A stretch of 18,588 bases of DNA from Thermoflexales bacterium. GTDB lineage: Bacteria > Chloroflexota > Anaerolineae > Fen-1058. The notes beneath the pieces were generated by a model, which was not told where the DNA came from, did not search any database, and saw nothing but the letters and a program-made list of their open reading frames with translations. Below, piece by piece: positions 12,601 to 16,718 of the stretch. Within the stretch, counting starts at the first letter, position 1, and each line of letters begins with the position of its first letter. The translations under genes and the position numbers were made by a program. The stretch lies in the NCBI GenBank assembly GCA_016931085.1, contig JAFGFO010000150.1, forward strand, positions 1 to 18,588, read 5' to 3'.

Positions 12601-13357
12601 CATTGTTTTGGATGATGGGATCGCCGCCGGCGATGTAGACGCCGCCGCCGCCAGAGTAGCGGGCGGTGTTGGTGAGCGTGTTGTTATAGATCCGGTTGTC
12701 GCGGATGAGCGAGTTGCCACTGCCCACGTATAGCCCGCTGCCATTGGCGCCGGCAACACGCCCGTTGCGGATGTGAAAGCCGGCGACTGTGGCTGCCACG
12801 TTGTCGTTGATGTAGACCACCTGCCCGGCCCCCTCCGCGTCAAGGGCAGTGAGATTGGCCTGGGGATCGGGTGTGTCCCAGTCGGCCGGGGTGTAGCCGC
12901 CCAGCAGGCTGAGCGTCTTGGTGATGCGCACCACCCGCCCGTCGCCGTCGGTGTCGGTGTACACACCAGCCGCCACCTTGACCGTGCCGCCGGCCGGCAC
13001 GGCACTCACGGCAGCCTGCACGCTGGCATAGTCGCAGCCAGATCCGCAGACGGTGACGACCGCCGCCCCATTGCTGGCGAGAGCGAGTGGCGCTCGCGAG
13101 AGGCTATCGGCCAGAGCGGCCGATGTCTCGGCCACAGGCGCAGAGGCCAGTACGGCTTGCTCGGCCTCCGACCGCTCTGCGGCAGCCCGGCTGGCTTGGC
13201 GCACATCCTCAACAATCCGGGATAGGGGCAGGGCTTGCCCCTGCCCAGGCCAGGCCGCGTAAGCCCGCTGCTGTCCACTCAAGGCCAGCAGTAAGGCGCT
13301 AAGGCCCAACACGGCCAAACCCAAAGTGACGACAAGGCGGATGCTTTTGCAATTCAT
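1..13357 (-). CDS. Giant secreted multi-domain beta-helix surface protein (partial, C-terminus off the left edge)
   Basis: One frame runs from an ATG at 13357 to the left edge: 4452 codons with no stop in my reading. I checked the frame at about ten points between 13355 and 4. Residues 1-34 form a Sec signal peptide (K4, R7, a hydrophobic core, then AYA|A); there is no lipobox. Eight right-handed beta-helix blocks lie at about residues 99-618, 620-1016, 1249-1578, 1580-1989, 1990-2386, 2387-2699, 2700-3142 and 3380-3682. They are full of 'SNTA..GGG(L/V)Y(N/V)..G' turns, and each ends in 'D(F/L)HL..(S/G)(P/G)..D......RP...D.GA.E' (choice-of-anchor-Q/Pmp-like). Ig-like 'TN.GN' modules follow blocks 2, 7 and 8. 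Then come DUF11 (3800-3920), an Fn3-like part (3920-4034), DUF11 (4034-4148), PKD with 'WEFGDG' (4149-4233) and BACON/ASH-like repeats from 4233 on. It is probably exported and cell-surface or S-layer associated, in adhesion or matrix binding; that role is inferred. No catalytic motif was recognised. Confidence 0.93.
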   Translation of the reverse strand, partial: MNCKSIRLVVTLGLAVLGLSALLLALSGQQRAYAAWPGQGQALPLSRIVEDVRQASRAAAERSEAEQAVLASAPVAETSAALADSLSRAPLALASNGAAVVTVCGSGCDYASVQAAVSAVPAGGTVKVAAGVYTDTDGDGRVVRITKTLSLLGGYTPADWDTPDPQANLTALDAEGAGQVVYINDNVAATVAGFHIRNGRVAGANGSGLYVGSGNSLIRDNRIYNNTLTNTARYSGGGGVYIAGGDPIIQNNAIYSNSAIVTDTSSFDGGGGGVYVYQGGAQIEGNTIWGNYVYAAQGRGGGGGIYIYGDDASTVVVRDNVIATNTASVLVYPGGGGGVYVQADDSLIEYNQIYSNSLGIISENGGGGIFVGSGTSPYISYQAHIRGNTISRNSVKLPSDLSPVGYLKGGGGIYVFNVSAIVEGNRIVDNRAPRLRGGGILILQDAGNGQAVIQNNVIQANSSTTGGGIGLRQYVGSGLSLNPTIVNNTLYDNRASSAGGGIYREFPAAYPYCSPSVYNNILVSNTQYAIASSGTPTLTVYYSDFSNNPGGDCSTATRCETVDGNLFADPSFASSGTDFHLQAGSGCIDKASPDVYADVDMDGYLRPFGPRADMGAYESYTHAGDTCFAYIDTIIPTQIFTSVQAAIEAADPPADWLIKLSGTCSQVQTISGLTQVAYLTESLTLRGGYALGDWSVSDPVVNPTFLDAQDQGRVVYIDASGAVTIENACLTNGQASLGGGSNWGGGVYVAAGSPVLSAVTLVSSSASLGGGLYNTSAGTVSLRDSTVANNTASTSGGGVYNAAGASLVIGAPAHVNRFYGNTAVNGGALYNAGVASVQANLIYDNEATDGGGVYNASTGQATLWNTMLYANTATDQGGALYAAGTFTTANNTLYGNQAATGGGIYQAGGTLDVLNTIIVSNTASSAGGGGYSAAGSLNVGYNAHLANSPSYGLPAASTDITDENPVFVSEAAQDFHLTPDSPDAYMDEGLDLAWIDFDIDGDSRPLDGGYAIGADEARIPGLQLAPSQSGAGLPGELLVYAHLLTNTSGFTDTISFLYANSLPLWDVQVPGPVELGPAGGANEARTVYVSVTVPFDYLSGVTNTTYVTASLGQYPDRQASVANVTTITRSVGVTVAPSLSIDLSPGRTYSFTHWVTNTGNWTDTYTLTLSGAWASLFVSSTIGSPAVITLGPAVPGYLNWQVVSIPITVPLTAAAFLSKSAVLAATSASNPAVRAVLTDTTTVKPTFGDRFVKMTGDDTENNCAVQFSPCRTVHHAVEQASESDTVKIAEGTYSETELRVNKNITLTGGYSSTTWIARDPLAYPTTLSGGGRDRVIYIPGSGLQPIIDGLVVRDGHTNGQGGGLYVEVSASPVLRNVTFESNHADGHGGAIYIAGGELVITNSVVASNTTQSRGGGIYNAAGELTLFNMMIYSNTAAAGGGVYVGLASAEAVLKNNTFFGNAATTGSGGAVYNAAAALTFINNLVISNTAAAIGGGLYTAGPTDADFNDFWGNSEPASNVSVNAYSFDPLFRDVAAEDFHLQPTSPAIDTGDPTTTLDFDYDLDPRPSGQGFDIGADEFAGCYARLNHLGQDGPIFHNVQDVVDQATLDTDVVKVSGYCWGVHPIQVGNRVVSQTVHLTKTLTLQGGYIHPDWGQAYPITSPAILDAFGLGRVLYVYGQIKPVIAGFVMMGGDAAGLGNHGALGQDAGGLFYNSGADTTISATQFSSGQADVGGGLYNADGGVVYLMRPVTFTGNAAAADGGAVYNYDGWLSITGTTFVDNVAGGSGGGLFNSTLAGALVLRADAFVRNAAEEGSGGGAYVAGGLGTVVVQNNMVISNTAGTSGGGLYVAGGTFNPLNNTFYANSAGEQGGALYNASSGMRSINNTIFMGNEAGASGGAVYNASSVTITLDYNDVLTNTPDYTNSGGRFAFGVSYAVDPLFVDADGGDLHLQELSPLMDAGDPATLLTDDFDGDIRPSQHGFDVGADEIGGCFARIGDGTFTYGSVRLAVEDAAAGDLVKVAGRCIGVWPVADGGQVYTQTLYLTKPITLRGGYLVTNWRTSYVTVSTILDPLSRGRVLVASGPITPTIEKLTLTHGTADRGGGVYVAPGSQPVFSATWLVSNTATLGGGGLYNDGGAPTVFSATLYGNSVGSGASGAGLYNAVGTLAVSRTEIYNNFAPGSGTDCPDGGGGIYNAADAVLLANRVHHNDARCGGAVFNQGAGAFALLQNNMVYSNTAKGNGGGVCNVLGQATLEHNTVYGNEALANGGGVYNGGGSVLVTSTIFASNTATFGSGDGLFNNQGTAVLDYNDWWRNDSAYTGAAPVSGTHNVSMEPLFVNANGTDFHLTPASPLIDLGDPNSTVLVDFEGDARPTFNGFDIGADEVVGCYALNDRTGVLYGSVQRAVDGALAGDLIKLAGECWGVQRRAVGGQIYTQTVYIDKSLTLRGGYSPTNWIVSYPVTWPTTLDARSLGRVVYVAATQPVTVEALRLAGGDATRGDSIGLAAGGAVYNDVSSLVLRGNVISSSMAANGAGFYNAWGESKLQNDVFYSNTASGSGGAIYGANGSLLVLNNTLHGNLALDDGGGVYQAGGTMAITNTIFDLNIAWAGEGGAVYGQPGAASMDYSLFSGSVPTHSNLPLGEHSIEAIPWFMDLYHEDFHLDIGSPAIDAGDPATVLDVDWENDPRPQQQSFDIGADEVGGCYARVNHDGVDGPIMYNVQDAVDSASITDTVKVVGTCWGTRPISLDGDTYTQTVYLDKSLTVQGGYTLTDWIEVDIDSPARLDAQEKGRVVLVTGGAAVSLKNINLEYGDATFAGGPNVGGGLYVISSTAALDYAPLSYNHAQDGGALYVEAGAELTLKDSRSLTNTADRNGGGVYINASIVRVIDQDCTEDNPCSFVEGNTAGGSGGGVYLNGGSLLASAFGTWENSAGLDGGGIYNDGGLIEVHVSFQGANEVQSGSGGAVYQLGAGARTTLQNCLIYYNWAGNGGGGGVYNESGQMYILNCTVDRNFASDYGGAFFNISGTLHIANTIIVSNTVYSTTGSGGGIYCASGTCSEDYDDIWNNFPDNSNIPTGTHTISLMPLFSPGEDEAHEDHEYYLRYDSPCIDMGATLSIPPALNEADYLAVDRPTFAPWDIGAYEYVKEYAVEVSGDKRYADPGQALVYTNWIKNIGNLQDSFTVTVSGPWLVGGSFVTTTPVLTPDEGMSMQVTVSVPLIATTCDQSVVTVTATSRGDPDVSATGMDTTRVNLIPALSWIPDSLQGSGEPGEAITYSHVFSHASNICREAEFAFSPLNNLYSWSSLLTPQVVTLTRYSTSPVQMQVHLLDWVAGGLEDQASLKATLLLRQDDFVDREDWERATKATSGDTFVIAVDRTLISSTTGARYVAVNGNDENNNCTDPEHGACATIQYAVGQAAPGDAVLVSQGIYTGSLLLAKGVRLQGGYTNADWGAPPNPVQRPVVLDAQGSGSVISISGPITVVVSGLGLTGGSATLGGGVYVDATSVTLAANVIDNNTAQAGGGVYVQAGDVRMVNTVVRDNTASDGGGGVYVYSGTATLVHDTLYANHAISGGAVYQAGGVLGVTNTLLVLNTASDTGGAVHVSSGTSALAYNDLWANTAPESNVSSTHGLSLDPLFAAAALGDFHLTLHSPVINAGTPVSVTDDWEGEGRPQLLDWDMGADEFNVLPGLQLEPAALTVRTMDMEVPFVHTLTNTGNYTDVVALTATIDIPVWEVEIKPPSAVTLAPDQAVTVWMTVSVPPTASIGTVGHAALTANSTVLSPSLFVTVLDSVVRQDEADVEIVKTAMPAAAAWLGPDDPITYTLVYTNYGPAEATDVRIVDELPALLSSYTYTHSGPSVAHVPGFAYEWALAAPIVSGAGGIITVSGRISPALDTVTYADNAAYITTTQNDVLPASNYSAVRSQLDGCPPEMPLNPLLGPADNTMTTTQEILFAWKSFGDACGSLGGSGVISYQLIISSLVGSSVYSVTGVPQSLEDPVTASLALPLNRVYAWTVRAFDAVGNPSLPVPSRVITVGLPALAVTKQAPYAQIAGRPFTYTLTVANAGLVDASGVVVTDVVPAGAWYISGGVQAGGVVTWSDLQASANGGTAQVSLVVSACQVVTNTLYRVASSEQGVGSPLGPALGINIVEPPTIVPAWTRSLPDIGINMPVYFTDQTTPTGGDLVTWQWEFGDGQQAYGRVVSHTYTTAGSYTVTLTVTDACNFVGHTSLPLTVYDVPDIAVTPLALVETLGPDGQAEHVLRVDNEGTVDLTWSIADTMGASWLTVAHVSGTVASGGRMNVSVRFDAAGLSAGIYTTTLRIDSNDPDEAVVEVAVMLTVLTGPMPNIAVSPGSLAETLSVSGQVVRELTIGNGGTGELAWSMAEVAEVEWLAAWPLSGTVAAGGSTGVVVTFTAPLTAGVYNAVLCLTSDDPDEAVVEVPVLLTVVDGPVPSIA
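3933..8620 (-). repeat. Four directly abutting beta-helix blocks (blocks 4-7)
   Basis: Four protein repeats of about 312 to 442 residues follow each other without a spacer. Their borders, marked by the terminal GADE/GAYE motif, are near 8625, 7391, 6201, 5262 and 3933. Each opens with G-C-[FY]-A, then a 'V(Q/R).(A/V)V..A' helix-like stretch, '(V/I)K(V/L).G.C.G', 'Q(T)(V/L).L/I.K.(L/I)T(L/V).GGY...(D/N)W' and a variable number of GGG-Y turns. The shared header and tail with variable middles point to duplication of whole blocks followed by divergence and changes in turn number. Confidence 0.85.
13256..13357 (-). other. Sec signal peptide coding region of the giant protein
   Basis: The 34 predicted residues have a short basic start (K4, R7), an uninterrupted hydrophobic stretch from about L8 to L26, a polar c-region (SGQQR) and an A-Y-A cleavage site before A35. 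No cysteine sits in a lipobox position, so a signal peptidase I substrate is expected rather than a lipoprotein. An Ala/Ser/Glu-rich linker (about 36-98) follows before the first beta-helix block. Confidence 0.85.
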
Positions 13358-13364
13358 CGTGTCT

Positions 13365-13369
13365 CTCCT
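13365..13369 (-). promoter_or_regulatory. Shine-Dalgarno site of the giant gene
   Basis: The minus strand reads AGGAG, then 7 nt, then the ATG at 13357. This fixes the start, in agreement with the signal peptide that begins there. Confidence 0.85.
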
Positions 13370-13386
13370 ATCAAAAATGGCCATAC

Positions 13387-13403
13387 CTGGTGCTCGCCAC
13401 CAG
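13387..13403 (-). other. Small hairpin in the 5' leader of the giant gene
   Basis: The minus strand reads CTGGTG-GCGAG-CACCAG, a perfect 6-bp stem with a 5-nt loop, ending 29 nt before the start codon. A run of five T lies 9 nt after the stem, just before the Shine-Dalgarno site. It could influence translation or act as a weak attenuator, but the stem is short and the T run is not adjacent, so I do not call it a terminator. Confidence 0.3.
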
Positions 13404-13411
13404 CCTGACTT

Positions 13412-13729
13412 TCAGACCTGGTAATCTAGCCAGGCTCTGTGGAGCGTGTCAGGGTTGGGGGCGCGGCTGAATTGTACCACATCACATGGATATGCTAAGT
13501 ATAACTTAATATGCCTGAAAAGCAAAATTGGCCTTGTGCTCGACGGCGGGGTCTGGGCGCGCATGGGGAAACGCGCCCGCAGCCGGTAGCTGAAGGCCAC
13601 GGGCGTCTCAGCCGTAAAGTCCTCCAGGTAGACGATGATCTGCCGCCCCGTCAGCTCGTAACGCGCGATGACGCCCTGCGCCACCCAGCGGCTCAAATCC
13701 TCGCTCATCACGCTAAAGACAGGCGGCAC
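13412..13729 (-). pseudogene. Decayed C-terminal fragment of an alpha-2-macroglobulin-like gene
   Basis: An open frame of 105 codons (GTG at 13729) can be read. Its first 64 residues (to about 13538) resemble the receptor-binding C-terminal domain of the alpha-2-macroglobulin family: '(V)PP.FSV.SEDL', 'I.RYELTGRQIIVYLED' and 'F.YRL.ARFP..A.TPPS'. The similarity starts a few codons upstream of the GTG (LGV before PPVF). The tyrosine-rich Y.YYNP motif that normally follows TPPS is absent; the frame instead ends in unrelated sequence that overlaps the candidate promoter of the giant gene. Everything upstream of the receptor-binding domain (MG domains, bait region, thioester domain) is missing. 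I read this as the relic of a deleted gene, though a small expressed ORF cannot be excluded. The family match is from memory of the motifs, not a search. Confidence 0.6.
13498..13526 (-). promoter_or_regulatory. Candidate sigma-70-type promoter of the giant gene
   Basis: The minus strand has TATACT (13498-13503) as a good -10 box inside an AT-rich island of otherwise GC-rich DNA. The -35 is weak: TTTGCT at 17 bp or TTGCTT at 16 bp. Transcription would start near 13491 and give a leader of about 135 nt. A second -10-like TACAAT lies at 13471-13476 without a clear -35. The same TTATACTT core occurs in the regulator promoter at 18377. Confidence 0.4.
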
Positions 13730-13775
13730 GCCCAGGCAGGATACCGGGTTACATGCCGGCGAGAGAAAAGTTCAC

Positions 13776-15299
13776 CTAGAGCAAGCCTGCTCGTTTCTCC
13801 ACCACCTCGACGACCCGGCCGGCCAACTCGGCGGCGCGGGCGCACAGCGTCTCGACCTGCTCCGACAGGCTGCCCAGGTGCTCGCGGCCTTCCAGGGCCG
13901 CCAGGTTGACGCGCACGTTGAGCGCGGCGCCGAGGGCGGCGGCGCGCGCCAAGTGAGCGGCCACCCCCACGTCGGTCATCGAGCTTGGGTTGCCCAGCTC
14001 GGCCACTACCAGGGCCGCTTCCAAAGCCTGCACCGCCAGGTGCATCGTTTCCAACGGCACACGAGCAGCGCCCATCGTGGCCAGTTGCACGGCAACGAAG
14101 CGGGCGGCCTTTTCTTCAGCCGAGCGGCGAGGCAGCCGGTAGGCTTCCATCACTCTGTCAAAGGCGGCGTTGTCTTGTTCGATAGCGCGCGTCAACTGGC
14201 CGCGCAGTGCTTCCACCCTGGCCAATGCCTCCTGCATCTGAGGGTGCACGTCCGCGTACTTGGGCTTAGCGGCCGTCAGGCGGGCCACCATGGCCGTCAG
14301 CGCGGCCGCCAAAGCGCCCGCCAGGGCGCTGACCGCGCCACCGCCCGGCGTGGGGGAGCCCGCCGCCACGGCGTCCAGGAACGCGCCGGGATCGACGCCG
14401 CCGGGATCGACGCCGCCCAGGCGATTTTCCAGGATCTGGTCTGAGTCGAAATCCTTGACTTGCAGGTAGTGGGCCGCCGCGCCGGTCAGGGCAGCTTGAG
14501 GGACAAGTCCGACGATCTCGCTGTGGGTGATGCTGGCGCCGTGGCGAGCCGCCTCGCGGCGCACGGCTTCGTGGACAAGCGCCATAGACGTGCTGCGAAA
14601 GTCGGTCAGGTTCATCGACACCTGGGCCTGGCCGCCCACCAGCAGTCCCTTGGCCATCACGTGGCGAAAACCGCCCTTGGAAAAGCGCACCACGTCGGCC
14701 ACTTTTTGAGCGATTGCGGCGTCCGGCGTGTTCAGGTAAATATTGTAGGCCACCAACGGCGAACGAGCGCCGATGACGACCGCGCCGGCCGTCCCCAACT
14801 GGCGCGGGCCAAAGTCGGGCTCGCGGGCCGGGTCGGTCTCGATCTCAGCCTTGAGCGCCTCGTACTGGCCGCGCCGGATGGCAGCCAGGGACTCGCGCCC
14901 GGGGCGTTGGGTGGCCTCGGCGTACAGGTAGACTGGGATGCCCAGCTCGTCGCCCACGCGCCGCCCCAGCCGCCTGGCCATCTGGGCACACTCGGCCATC
15001 GTCACGCCCGCGATGGGAACGAACGGCAGCACGTCGGTGGCGCCCAGGCGCGGGTGCTCGCCGCGATGCTCGTCCATATCGATCAACTCGGCGGCCTTTT
15101 TGATCGCGCGAAAAGCGGCCTCCTCGACCGGCGCCGCCTCGCCCACGTAGGTGACCACCGTGCGGTTGTGGTCGGGGTCGCTGTGCGCGTCCAGCAGCGC
15201 GACACCACGCACAGCGGTGATTTCGGCCAGGATGGCATCAATCACCTCCTTGCGGCGGCCCTCTGAAAAGTTGGGGACGCATTCGACGAGCGTTTTCAT
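13776..15299 (-). CDS. ftcD: Bifunctional glutamate formimidoyltransferase / formimidotetrahydrofolate cyclodeaminase
   Basis: The 507-residue cytosolic enzyme moves the formimino group of N-formimino-L-glutamate to tetrahydrofolate, then deaminates it cyclically to 5,10-methenyl-THF and ammonia. This is the last part of one histidine degradation route. Residues 1-180 carry the N-terminal transferase subdomain with 'LVECVPNFSEG' at 4-14 and 'HRGEHPRLGATD' at 78-89. H82 falls exactly at the number of the catalytic histidine of the mammalian enzyme, which supports the ATG at 15299 over the GTG three codons upstream. The C-terminal transferase subdomain runs to about 295. The cyclodeaminase domain, with the 'SPTPGGGAVSALAGALAAAL' helix, covers about 307-507. 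The two are fused as in vertebrate FTCD. The linker holds a duplicated GGVDP. Shine-Dalgarno is weak. No hut genes are in the window. It lies 60 bp after the GH1 gene and may be co-transcribed. Confidence 0.96.
   Translation of the reverse strand: MKTLVECVPNFSEGRRKEVIDAILAEITAVRGVALLDAHSDPDHNRTVVTYVGEAAPVEEAAFRAIKKAAELIDMDEHRGEHPRLGATDVLPFVPIAGVTMAECAQMARRLGRRVGDELGIPVYLYAEATQRPGRESLAAIRRGQYEALKAEIETDPAREPDFGPRQLGTAGAVVIGARSPLVAYNIYLNTPDAAIAQKVADVVRFSKGGFRHVMAKGLLVGGQAQVSMNLTDFRSTSMALVHEAVRREAARHGASITHSEIVGLVPQAALTGAAAHYLQVKDFDSDQILENRLGGVDPGGVDPGAFLDAVAAGSPTPGGGAVSALAGALAAALTAMVARLTAAKPKYADVHPQMQEALARVEALRGQLTRAIEQDNAAFDRVMEAYRLPRRSAEEKAARFVAVQLATMGAARVPLETMHLAVQALEAALVVAELGNPSSMTDVGVAAHLARAAALGAALNVRVNLAALEGREHLGSLSEQVETLCARAAELAGRVVEVVEKRAGLL
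14386..14415 (-). repeat. 15-bp tandem duplication in the ftcD linker
   Basis: Two perfect 15-bp copies (14386-14400 and 14401-14415) encode GGVDP twice, at about residues 295-305, between the transferase and cyclodeaminase domains. The frame is kept, so only the linker length changes. Confidence 0.9.
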
Positions 15300-15322
15300 C
15301 TTACCCACTAATCTACATTGAC

Positions 15323-15349
15323 CTTTGCGTCCTTAGCGCTCTTTGCGGT
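15323..15349. repeat. Three degenerate 9-bp tandem units between the GH1 gene and ftcD
   Basis: The plus strand reads ctttgcgtc, cttagcgct, ctttgcggt in direct succession. The complement has the 'CGCAAAG' look of short intergenic repeats known from several bacterial phyla. It fills nearly half of the 60-bp gap. No terminator-like hairpin is present, so read-through from the GH1 gene into ftcD is plausible. Confidence 0.6.
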
Positions 15350-15359
15350 TAATAGTTTT

Positions 15360-16718
15360 TCATCCCGGGAACAGCTTCTCCATCAGCTCTGGCGCGTAAC
15401 GCGAGACCATGTCGGTCGTGATGGCGTTGGCGGCGGCGATCTCGCCAAATAACTGCCCGCTTTTGCGCAGCTTGCGCTCTTGCGTCTCGCGGTCCAACTC
15501 GACCAGACCAAAGCGCAGGTTCCAGCCCTCGGCCCATTCGAAATTATCACTCAGCGTCCAGTGATAATAGCCCATCACCGGGATGTTGGTCTGAATGGCC
15601 CACCACACCTGGCGCAGGTGCGTGATCAGGAAAGCAGGGCGCTGGTCGTCATCGGCGTCCGGCAAGCCGTTTTCAGTGATGTAGATCGGCAGGCCGTATT
15701 TGCTCAAGCGCCTGAGCATGCGATACAGGCCGTCGGGGTAAATCTCGCCGTACATCCCGTCGCTCATCGGGGCGCCGGGCAGGAAAACCTGGCGGCTGAA
15801 AAGCGTGTCCATGCTATGGCGATCGAAGGCCAGGATGTTGCGCGTGTAATAGTTCAGGCCAAAAAAGTCGGCCGTGCTCTTGATCTGCGGGGCGCGTTTG
15901 CTCAAACCCACCAGGCGCGGGAGCTTGCCGTGAAACACGGCGTCCAACAGCGACTGGTTCAGGATCCGGTCGCGTTGGCCGGCGACAAAACGGTCCAGGG
16001 GAGAATTGGGGTTGGCCGGCTGGATATCGGTCATGTTGTGAACCGGCCCCACGCGAGCAGCCGGCTGCAAGCGGTGGATGGTGTGATAGGCGACCCCGTG
16101 CGCCAGGAACATGTTCTCCATCACGGCCAGGGCCATGTCAGGCTCGTGCTTGCCGGGCGGGAAGGTCATTTGGTGATGTTGGGCGTCGGCCGGCGCCCCG
16201 GCCACCCAACCCAGCATGGCATACACGGTGGGTTCGTTGATGGTACACCACAGATCGCACAAATCTCCCAGCCCCTGCACCACGTGTTCCACAAAGCGCT
16301 CGAAACGCGGCAAGATGGCCGGATTCTCCCACCCGCCCTGCTCGACGAGCCACAGCGGTGTGGTAAAATGATGCAAGGTCACCATAGGCTCTATGCCGCG
16401 TTGGCGCAGACCCTCCAGCATGGCGCGGTAGCGATCGAGCGCGGCGTCGTCCCACTGCCCGTCGCTTGGCTCGACGCGGCTCCACTCGATGGACAGGCGG
16501 TGAGCGTTGTGATGCATCCCCGCCGCCAGGTCAAAGTCACGCCCGGCATCGCGCCACCAATCGCAGGCCTGGCCGGACTGGTGGCCGGCGCGGATGTGGC
16601 CCTCGACCTGCTCCCACAGCCACCAATCGTTGTTGACGTTGTCCCCCTCAACCTGGTGGGCGGACGTGGCGCAGCCCCAGCGGAAATCGCGCGGAAAATG
16701 AAAGGTTGCGTGTGGCAT
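15360..16718 (-). CDS. Glycoside hydrolase family 1 beta-glucosidase-type enzyme
   Basis: The 452-residue protein has the usual length of a GH1 enzyme and no signal peptide, so it should act in the cytoplasm on imported beta-glycosides by a retaining mechanism. Visible family marks are the N-terminal 'F.WG.ATSAHQVEG' (Q22 for the -1 subsite), 'HRLSIEWSR' (73-81), H117 with 'TLHHFTTPLW', the acid/base E162 in T-I-N-E-P, 'FFGLNYY' (285-291), the nucleophile E349 in I-T-E-N-G, and 'WTLSDNFEWAEGW' with 'FGLV' near the end. The exact sugar preference (glucoside, galactoside, fucoside or 6-phospho form) cannot be read from this. The ATG at 16718 was chosen because AAAGGAG lies 7 nt upstream; an in-frame ATG six codons earlier lies inside the GNAT gene. 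The start overlaps the GNAT stop (TAATG). Confidence 0.95.
   Translation of the reverse strand: MPHATFHFPRDFRWGCATSAHQVEGDNVNNDWWLWEQVEGHIRAGHQSGQACDWWRDAGRDFDLAAGMHHNAHRLSIEWSRVEPSDGQWDDAALDRYRAMLEGLRQRGIEPMVTLHHFTTPLWLVEQGGWENPAILPRFERFVEHVVQGLGDLCDLWCTINEPTVYAMLGWVAGAPADAQHHQMTFPPGKHEPDMALAVMENMFLAHGVAYHTIHRLQPAARVGPVHNMTDIQPANPNSPLDRFVAGQRDRILNQSLLDAVFHGKLPRLVGLSKRAPQIKSTADFFGLNYYTRNILAFDRHSMDTLFSRQVFLPGAPMSDGMYGEIYPDGLYRMLRRLSKYGLPIYITENGLPDADDDQRPAFLITHLRQVWWAIQTNIPVMGYYHWTLSDNFEWAEGWNLRFGLVELDRETQERKLRKSGQLFGEIAAANAITTDMVSRYAPELMEKLFPG

Noticed and set aside
500..12733. Long plus-strand open frames (up to about 880 codons, e.g. 6083-8725 and 8738-11071) across the left region
   Set aside because: All lie in exact codon register opposite the giant minus-strand gene. 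They stay open because that gene rarely uses TTA, CTA and TCA codons. Their translations are Arg/His/Ala/Val-rich, without domains, starts or a common end.
12316..13278. Minus-strand open frames in another phase (e.g. 12316-13005, 13006-13278) rich in Pro, Arg, Thr and Ser
   Set aside because: They are out of phase with the giant gene and are composition shadows of its glycine/alanine-rich GC codons.
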